A stretch of 64,000 nt of DNA from Perkinsus olseni. Taxonomy: Eukaryota > Perkinsozoa > Perkinsida > Perkinsidae. The translations under genes were made by a program, and so were the position numbers. This document shows positions 57,891 through 64,000 of this stretch, in pieces (within the stretch, counting starts at the first letter, position 1; every line of letters starts with the position of its first letter). Location of the stretch: contig JABANP010000074.1 in assembly GCA_013115135.1 (NCBI GenBank), positions 105,565-169,564 of the forward strand, in the 5' to 3' direction. The notes below the pieces were generated by a model, which made no database searches, was not told the origin of the DNA, and saw only the letters and a program-made list of their open reading frames with translations.

Positions 57891-57896
57891 CTCAAG
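57875..57896 (+). other. Spliced-leader-like sequence at the LTR/leader junction
   Basis: TGTAGCCATCTTGGCTCAAG (57877-57896) matches the conserved dinoflagellate/perkinsid spliced leader CGTAGCCATTTTGGCTCAAG at 18 of 20 positions. It ends 32 nt before the polyprotein ATG at 57929. The 3' LTR has the same sequence as far as it goes (TGTAGCCATCTTGG at 63987-64000). Confidence 0.8.
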
Positions 57897-57928
57897 TTAT
57901 CTTGTTGAGTTCCCTCAATCCCGGATCA

Positions 57929-60900
57929 ATGGTACCCGATGCAGGATTCGCCGAAATAGTCGAGGGCGTCGTCCCGGCCCGTCTGCCTGCCGTCGATGTT
58001 GGTGCGGAGGTCCAAAAGATTAATTTGGAATGCACTACTTCGAGAGAGTTCTTGAAAGAGATATCAGAGATAAGAAGGAAGTATCAACGGTGGGTCTCCG
58101 GGAGGGGGGAACTACAAGAAGGGGAACCAGATCGGGACGTAGAAGTTGCTAAAATTGTATATGCATCGATGCTTGATGCCGCAGTTTTAGAAGGGCTCGA
58201 TGAAATCTGGTTCGAGCATTTAGCTCGGTATCTTTCCAAGCAATGTGCCGCGATGTATAGATTGGGCAAGGGGTGGTATAGCGGGCGCCCCGGTGATTTG
58301 AAGAGAGCAATCGATGGGTTTACAGAGAGTAGAGAGAAGTTGTGTTCGGGAACTCGAGCGAAGAATGAAGGGAGTGATGTTGCGATTTCGTGGCTGAAAT
58401 TGGATCTTGTCGAAGCGGCCCCCTGGAGTTTCCCAACTGATAGCTGCCCGTATCGGTTGATAAAGGAGCGTATTCAGAATGCCATTGAGATTTACGGATT
58501 GAGAGGGAAGGCAGAGGTTTATTATATTATGAGGAATTTCGCGGGCGCTCTCAAATCAGAATTGGAAATGATGGTCCGTACGGGATTGAAGCGAGATCAG
58601 CAGACGCCCGAGATTGTAGTGCAGCGTCTCTGGGAATATCTTGATAAGAGGTTCAAGGAGTCATGCACGTCTTCGGAGATGGTACAGCGATGGGAGGCAT
58701 TGAAGCAGCTGGATTCGGAGCGAGTTGAAGATTTCTTCGCGCGAGTGGAGATGGAAAGTGCATTGGTAGTAGCGATGACGGGGAGGGCGCACAGTGATTT
58801 GGATAAGTGTATCCGTGCCAGAGCGGGCATGCATACACGTATATTAGACTCGTTGGAGAGCATGGGACCATCCATCGAGTCCGCGTCCTTTGAGGAACTG
58901 CGTCGCAATGCTATTTATTTCGAAAGTCGGCAGCTTAGAAAATCGGCTGGAAAGGAGAAGCGAAAAGATTCGGCAGGATTGAAGCAGGGGCAATCCTCGA
59001 GTCCGAAAGGTGAGATTTCTAAGAGCGGTATCAACCCAGCACGATTCAGCGGAACGTGCAGTCGATGTCTGCAGCCGGGTCATACTTGGAAGTTCTGTCA
59101 GGCTGCACGTCCAGCCGGCATGAACCGCCGCTGTGGTGTGTGTGGTCTGGGACATTCCACGAAGGATTGCCGATTAGGTGCTAAGTCTGCGATGTGTAAG
59201 CGATGCGGCAAGAGCGGGCATCTTCAATATGTCTGCCCGAACCCCCTTCCCTCAGGTCAGGTTGCACAGACGACGGGGAGAGCAACCGAGAACAGCTCAT
59301 CGTCGAAGCAGTCAGCTGCAGCCTATCTTGTGGAGGTTGGTCGCCAAAGTCAGGCAACCACTCCGGCTGCTAATGCTGAGCTTCAGTCGGGAGTCGATGG
59401 TGCTGTTTGCTCTGTAGCCCCGTTCTGTGCTGTAGACCTGAGTTGTGTTGATCGGAATCTATCGGGAAGTTCTGAGGAGGGAGTAGTTGAGAGGGATGCA
59501 GTGTCTCTTTCACTACTATCAAGTCCCGATACTGTTCGGATTTCGATCGCAGGCGAGCAGTTCGCAGCATTGATTGATACAGGGGCGGCAGTGGCCATGA
59601 TTCGAGAGTCAGTAGCGGATCGTTTATCGACTGATGTCAAGGTTTTGAGAATCAAGCCAGTGGTCGTAACATGTGCCAATGGGACTGCTCGGATAGTGCG
59701 AAAGGAATGTGTTATTCGCTGTTACGTCGGAGAGCCTCGATCCGAAGTATTGCTGCCACTGTTGGTGATAAATGAGTTATCATATCCCATCATCTTGGGT
59801 CGTGCAGCATTAAGAATTTTAGGAGCGAGATTAATATATACGGAGGGAAAAGAAGCTGCTGCTTTATTGCGCAAACAGCTTCAAGAATTTTTGAGCCGTG
59901 ATGAAAGTTCGTCTGTGAATACCGTCGCTGCTGTGGAGGTTGCTGCTGCACCCGTAATAGAGCTCGCACAAGTTGAGGCTACTGTTCACGAAGATGAATA
60001 TCGAGTGAATCATTCGGAACAGGCAGAAGCCGACGATGAGCCTAGAGAGTCCCCCAGGAATTTGTCAAGGACAACCTCACGGGACCCCTTTGATGCTGAG
60101 ATTGTGAAAGTGTTGGATGGACTACCTTTAGATGAAAATTTTCTGGACGCGGCTTTGCAGAGGATCTATCATCATGGACTATTCGAAATACCGGATGCGC
60201 AGTCTTATCAGTTATCTTTGAAGAAGTTATGCGAGATCGCTGATCCTAATGGCTGTGTTGTTAAGGATACTCATAATCAGCAGTATCGCTTCTTGGTCGA
60301 CTGGCCTCTTGATCCAACTGACCAGCAGAAGAAGCAGCAGAGCAGAGGTAGTTGGCGCCCCGATAGTCTGATTCGTAAGCTAACCCCGGTGCAGAGAGAG
60401 AAGTGGGCGGCCGAACTACAGATGTATTTCGATCGGCAATGGTGGTGCGAAGTTGATCTACATCCAGGACAAGATCCAAAGGTAGAGTGGGCGACGTGTT
60501 TTCCAGTTTGCTCTTTGAGCGACTCGAAAACCACGCCAGTCCGCCCATGCCTCGATTTCAGAGGCTACAATTCCAGAAGCCCAAAATGTTCAAGCCGTCG
60601 CCGATCAGTTCAGAAGGCAGTCAAAGAGTTGAGAGCAAAACTCTACCCCCAAGCTGTTGTAGAGCAGATGGACGCGAGTAAGGCATTTTATAGAATAGCC
60701 GTCAATAAAGTGCTTTACATTGATTGCGGCCGTGATAGTCTCTCCAACTCTCTCAAGGCGACTAATCGCCTTGCCTTCGGCCTTTCAATAGGGCCCAATG
60801 CCTTAGAGAGTATTGGCGATATCCTATTCGCCATTCTCAGAGCGAAATTCCCTATGGTGGAAGTAGTACGAGTGATGGATGACTATCTCATCATATCGCC

Positions 60901-63829
60901 CAATGAAGAAGTTCGATCGATGTGGAACCGAGATATGATCAACCTCTTCTCTAAAGTCGGATTCGAGTTACCAGAGAGTAAGAGGAGCCTATGGGGTCAA
61001 TCAGAGGATCAGTTCTGCCGTTGGCTGGGTGCCGACTGGAACTGGGACCCCAAAGGAGTATTATCAGTCCGTAGACTGCCGATTGAGAATAGAGATCTTC
61101 AGCCGACTAGAAGAGGGATCTTTGCTGCTGCAGGTCGCTATCTCGACATCACACGATCAGCTGGGGAGGCACAGTGTCGAGCTCACTGCGATATAGCGAG
61201 GCAGATAGCCGGCCGCTGTACCGGAAATTGGGATGATGAGATTGACTCCAAGGAGGAGCAGCAATGCCGAAAGCATTTGCAAGCAGCTGAAGTAATATGG
61301 CGGCAACTCAACGGGGCAGTGCCGCTCATTAAGAATGCCCGAGATCTGAAGATTGTTGTTGATGCGTCCAACACCGGTTATGGAATAGAGTTATGGGTCC
61401 CAGCTGGCCAGCTTTCAGGCTCAGTTGGATTCGCATCTACCGGTTGGATCTCCGTCTACGCCGAGAGCAAGCTCTTCCCTTACGGTTGTACTTGGCATGC
61501 GAATCGACGTGAGCTTTATGGGATGTTGATAGCCTTCATTGCAGTAATCGATCAGATGCAGAGTGAATGGTGGAATTCGCTCAAATCCGTCGAAGTCTGC
61601 AATGATAGTCTGGTCTCCATCCGTCGCATGCGCTCGTCACCCCGTAAGATCCACGGCATAGAGCAATTGTCGATATCGAGATTAAGATCGTCGATTGATG
61701 AAGCCGTTGAGGAGTTGAGATTATTAGGAGTGAATGTAACATTCTCTCATCATTCACATAATTCTTTTTATATTAATAGAGTAGATATTCTCTCACGTGT
61801 CGCAGAGGACCTTCCACCGTCAAATGTTCTTACGAATATTTGCTGTGAAGTTGATAAGTCGACTACTCGTGAGATTCCCACTATGGCATCGGATATTATC
61901 GATTTTCATTATCCTTATTCATTGATGATCCCGACTATTAATAGCATCCCCTCATTATGTAAGTTTATGACTCTTGATAAATCATTTCAAGCTTGGCGCG
62001 GTCGTGGTCCGACAGACTCGTCGGAAGTCATCCGAAGGTTCTTGATCAACCAGCAGGATCGCGACCCACAAGTTCGAGAAGCTAAGGAGGTCTTAGAATC
62101 GTCTTTGGACCCTAGTTCGTTCAAAGCGAATCTACCCCCTTCTCTCTACCATTACATTCAACACTGCGTTTTATTCAACGGTGTCCTTTGTAAAGTAGAG
62201 TCTTGGGATGAGGATGAAGCGTTGAAGATAGTTCTACCACGTCCAGCAGTATCATCACTGCTCAATGAACTTGGTAGTTATTATCATCATATACGGGGCC
62301 ATGTCGGAGTTGATGCCACTTACCGTCACGTTCGGAAGTTGTTCTGGGCTCCTGCACTGCGCAAGTCTATTAAGAGTGTTGTACGCTCCTGTGCTGCCTG
62401 CCTAGTAACCACCCCCGCAAAGAAGCTCCGACATGAGAGTCACTTAAGGTGCCCTTCGGCACCCTTCGAGGTTATTGGATGCGACTTGGTAGGGCCCTTG
62501 GTACCAGGTGCTATTCAAGCTGGTGCTAGTAGTGGTGCTCGTTGGATACTCACTGCAACGGACTTACTAAGTCGTTATTGCCTTCTATTTCCGCTCAGTG
62601 ATATCTCTACTTCATCGATCTGTAGAGTACTAGAGCGTGAAGTATTTCTGGTCTACAGAGCACCATCCACAGTGATTACGGATTTGGGGAGTAACCTTAT
62701 CTCCCTTTCCTTTGATGCGCTTTGCGCATACTACTCTTGTAAGCACCTTACCCTACCAGTCCGTCACCCTTCTTCGGGAGGCTTCTACGAAGTATCCCAT
62801 TTGCAGTTGGCCAGAAGTTTACGCCGTTCCCTACAAGGACGAAATCCCAGTTCATGGCCTGAACTACTGAGATTCATTCAGGCTTCTATGAACAGTTCTG
62901 TCGACGAGACTACTGGACTGACTCCTCACCAAATCGTGTTCGGATTTGATGCTGTGCTACCATTCGAGAATATGATGATGTCATCTTTACCTCAACAGGC
63001 TCTCACGACAGACTCTATCCAAGAGTATCTATCCCACCCGAATGAGACTCGTGGTGATATGATTCTCAACGCTGTGAAAAAATTGGATAGAAACCGAGAG
63101 AAGATGACTAAGATTTGGAGAGAAGAATGGAAGAAGAGTAGGTCCGCTACAGTAGGTCCAGTTGTTCGTCCGGTCTACGGAGTTGGTCGCCAAGTGTTAG
63201 TCTACCAACCTCCTTCCCATAAGCTTGACGCAATGTGGGTTCCAGGGATAATAACCCGTCACTTAGGGAAGGAATGTGTCGAGGTCAAGTTCTCCGATGG
63301 TCAAGTCCAAGTCTACCACAAGGACCACATTAAAGATGATGACAGTCATCCTTCACGAACTCAAGGTTCTATAGAGGCCGAGGAACCTATTGCTCAAAGA
63401 AGACCTGCTGCAACGCAGCAGTCGAGCGCAGAGGAGGTTCCAACTCATCATGGAAGGAAGAGGTTACCTTCCACTCCCGAACCTGTCGAGTTCGCCGAGC
63501 CAACCAAGCGTAGAGTACTTCGTAATCCTACTAGAACTTATTTTGTCGCTTGGAAGGATGCTGATGGTGTGGTCCGTTATGGTCAAAGATTATCTTGGAC
63601 TAACGATGGTTATTTCTTGGTACAAGAATATAAGTTGGACGAGGCCGAGCAAATGTTGCTTCCACTATGGATCTCTTCAGAAGGCTCTCATCATATTGGG
63701 ACGATTTCAGATCCAGAGTGCAAGCCGCTCACTCTTACGGTGTCTCCTAAGGATACTGTGACCTTACATTTAGATGGTTCTTCGAACCATTTATCTCAGA
63801 GAGATATAGAGAAGGTGGCTTCCTTGTAA
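57929..63829 (+). CDS. Retrotransposon Gag-Pol polyprotein
   Basis: One uninterrupted frame, about 1966 residues from ATG 57929 (the frame is open back to 57776 inside the LTR, but the leader ATG after the SL-like site is preferred). Numbering from 57776: gag to ~420; three zinc knuckles at 428-488 (CSRCLQPGHTWKFC, CGVCGLGHSTKDC, CKRCGKSGHLQYVC); aspartic protease LIDTGAA with Asp601; reverse transcriptase with QMDASKAFYRI (~964) and VMDDYLI (1033-1039); RNase H with VVDASNTGYG (Asp1196), NRRELYGM and CNDSL; H2C2 finger HIRGHVG...CAAC (~1505-1543); integrase DDE with CDLVGP, ITDLGSN and a later Glu; then a chromatin- or DNA-binding-like tail. All catalytic residues are present, so it may be active. 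Gag and Pol share one frame. Confidence 0.92.
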   Translation: MVPDAGFAEIVEGVVPARLPAVDVGAEVQKINLECTTSREFLKEISEIRRKYQRWVSGRGELQEGEPDRDVEVAKIVYASMLDAAVLEGLDEIWFEHLARYLSKQCAAMYRLGKGWYSGRPGDLKRAIDGFTESREKLCSGTRAKNEGSDVAISWLKLDLVEAAPWSFPTDSCPYRLIKERIQNAIEIYGLRGKAEVYYIMRNFAGALKSELEMMVRTGLKRDQQTPEIVVQRLWEYLDKRFKESCTSSEMVQRWEALKQLDSERVEDFFARVEMESALVVAMTGRAHSDLDKCIRARAGMHTRILDSLESMGPSIESASFEELRRNAIYFESRQLRKSAGKEKRKDSAGLKQGQSSSPKGEISKSGINPARFSGTCSRCLQPGHTWKFCQAARPAGMNRRCGVCGLGHSTKDCRLGAKSAMCKRCGKSGHLQYVCPNPLPSGQVAQTTGRATENSSSSKQSAAAYLVEVGRQSQATTPAANAELQSGVDGAVCSVAPFCAVDLSCVDRNLSGSSEEGVVERDAVSLSLLSSPDTVRISIAGEQFAALIDTGAAVAMIRESVADRLSTDVKVLRIKPVVVTCANGTARIVRKECVIRCYVGEPRSEVLLPLLVINELSYPIILGRAALRILGARLIYTEGKEAAALLRKQLQEFLSRDESSSVNTVAAVEVAAAPVIELAQVEATVHEDEYRVNHSEQAEADDEPRESPRNLSRTTSRDPFDAEIVKVLDGLPLDENFLDAALQRIYHHGLFEIPDAQSYQLSLKKLCEIADPNGCVVKDTHNQQYRFLVDWPLDPTDQQKKQQSRGSWRPDSLIRKLTPVQREKWAAELQMYFDRQWWCEVDLHPGQDPKVEWATCFPVCSLSDSKTTPVRPCLDFRGYNSRSPKCSSRRRSVQKAVKELRAKLYPQAVVEQMDASKAFYRIAVNKVLYIDCGRDSLSNSLKATNRLAFGLSIGPNALESIGDILFAILRAKFPMVEVVRVMDDYLIISPNEEVRSMWNRDMINLFSKVGFELPESKRSLWGQSEDQFCRWLGADWNWDPKGVLSVRRLPIENRDLQPTRRGIFAAAGRYLDITRSAGEAQCRAHCDIARQIAGRCTGNWDDEIDSKEEQQCRKHLQAAEVIWRQLNGAVPLIKNARDLKIVVDASNTGYGIELWVPAGQLSGSVGFASTGWISVYAESKLFPYGCTWHANRRELYGMLIAFIAVIDQMQSEWWNSLKSVEVCNDSLVSIRRMRSSPRKIHGIEQLSISRLRSSIDEAVEELRLLGVNVTFSHHSHNSFYINRVDILSRVAEDLPPSNVLTNICCEVDKSTTREIPTMASDIIDFHYPYSLMIPTINSIPSLCKFMTLDKSFQAWRGRGPTDSSEVIRRFLINQQDRDPQVREAKEVLESSLDPSSFKANLPPSLYHYIQHCVLFNGVLCKVESWDEDEALKIVLPRPAVSSLLNELGSYYHHIRGHVGVDATYRHVRKLFWAPALRKSIKSVVRSCAACLVTTPAKKLRHESHLRCPSAPFEVIGCDLVGPLVPGAIQAGASSGARWILTATDLLSRYCLLFPLSDISTSSICRVLEREVFLVYRAPSTVITDLGSNLISLSFDALCAYYSCKHLTLPVRHPSSGGFYEVSHLQLARSLRRSLQGRNPSSWPELLRFIQASMNSSVDETTGLTPHQIVFGFDAVLPFENMMMSSLPQQALTTDSIQEYLSHPNETRGDMILNAVKKLDRNREKMTKIWREEWKKSRSATVGPVVRPVYGVGRQVLVYQPPSHKLDAMWVPGIITRHLGKECVEVKFSDGQVQVYHKDHIKDDDSHPSRTQGSIEAEEPIAQRRPAATQQSSAEEVPTHHGRKRLPSTPEPVEFAEPTKRRVLRNPTRTYFVAWKDADGVVRYGQRLSWTNDGYFLVQEYKLDEAEQMLLPLWISSEGSHHIGTISDPECKPLTLTVSPKDTVTLHLDGSSNHLSQRDIEKVASL

Positions 63830-63840
63830 GCAAGCCACCT
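63813..63840 (+). other. Hairpin with the polyprotein stop codon in its loop
   Basis: AGGTGGCTT and AAGCCACCT form a 9-bp perfect stem around a 10-nt loop containing the TAA stop. Confidence 0.8.
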
Positions 63841-63847
63841 AGGGGGG
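63841..63847 (+). promoter_or_regulatory. Probable polypurine tract for plus-strand priming
   Basis: AGGGGGG just upstream of the 3' LTR start, the usual position of the PPT. Confidence 0.65.
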
Positions 63848-63851
63848 CATA

Positions 63852-64000
63852 TTATTATGAGATGCTTTCGAGGAGTCGCTCTGTATGCGAGCGCTTTCGG
63901 GCGTGCGCTTTTGTTCTCATAGCCGATCATCTAGTATCTGTGCTTTGAGTACTTTAGAGGTCCCTGCGCACTAGAGGAGAGGTATCTGTAGCCATCTTGG
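63852..64000 (+). repeat. 3' LTR (truncated by window end)
   Basis: Direct copy of the 5' LTR, differing by a single inserted C. Confidence 0.9.

Larger units (their letters stand above)
57743..64000 (+). mobile_element. LTR retrotransposon, full internal region, 3' LTR truncated by the window
   Basis: Two direct repeats start at 57743 and 63852 and match over at least 148 nt with only one 1-nt indel (GGTCCTGCG versus GGTCCCTGCG), so insertion is recent. Internal order is gag, three CCHC knuckles, protease, reverse transcriptase, RNase H, H2C2 finger, integrase: the Ty3/gypsy or BEL/Pao arrangement. Target duplication cannot be checked because the right end is outside the window. Confidence 0.95.

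Noticed and set aside
57776..57928. ATG at 57776 as start of the retrotransposon polyprotein
   Set aside because: It lies within the LTR. The ATG at 57929, after the SL-like site, is the more likely start, although the frame is open throughout.

Overview
This is protist nuclear DNA. Genes are broken into many short exons by GT-AG introns, many only 40-60 nt long, and the recognisable proteins are all eukaryotic. Two things point to the dinoflagellate/perkinsid branch of alveolates, most likely a Perkinsus-like organism: a close match to the dinoflagellate/perkinsid spliced-leader sequence in the LTR retrotransposon at the right edge, and the combination of tiny canonical introns with arrays of modular secreted proteins. 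The assignment is an inference; no rRNA or mitochondrial gene is present to confirm it.

Layout. 1-3232 (-): a DED1/DDX3-type DEAD-box RNA helicase running off the left edge. 3233-6040: no confident gene, two weak exon candidates, copies of a dispersed element and a 29-bp minisatellite. 6041-23586 (+): a long, intron-rich UBR-box (N-recognin) E3 ubiquitin ligase. 23945-24334 (+): the end of a Gln/Pro/Ser-rich protein. 25623-28452 (+): a C2H2/PHD-finger/PWWP-like chromatin reader. 29375-31715 (+): the cytosolic Fe-S assembly protein anamorsin (CIAPIN1/Dre2) in seven exons. 32786-35032 and 36233-37948 (+): two intronless paralogues of a secreted repeat-module family. 38659-56451 (-): three multi-exon genes for modular, probably GPI-anchored surface proteins. 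57743-64000 (+): an LTR retrotransposon with an intact polyprotein and a 3' LTR cut by the window end.

The most unusual signal is in the introns. At least sixteen tRNA-like sequences (Pol III B-box or T-arm, often most of a tRNA) are scattered through the window, and in several genes they are the intron: splice sites sit just outside, or inside, the tRNA-like sequence. Examples are 80- and 84-nt introns in the helicase, 66- and 144-nt introns in UBR, and 46-, 50- and 123-nt introns in the surface-protein genes. One 102-nt intron contains a complete tRNA-Arg(UCG) gene. A second set of short introns shares a palindromic core, AATTTCGTGGCGCGCGAAAT, in both orientations in unrelated genes, and in one 266-nt intron it is tandemly multiplied. 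These look like two families of introner-like elements, one derived from tRNA genes.

Exon boundaries were set by eye from reading frame, GT-AG and protein-family similarity. Those quoted with exact coordinates keep the frame across the junction; others are approximate. The genes have housekeeping roles (translation, protein turnover, chromatin, Fe-S assembly) or surface roles, and I see no pathway linking them.
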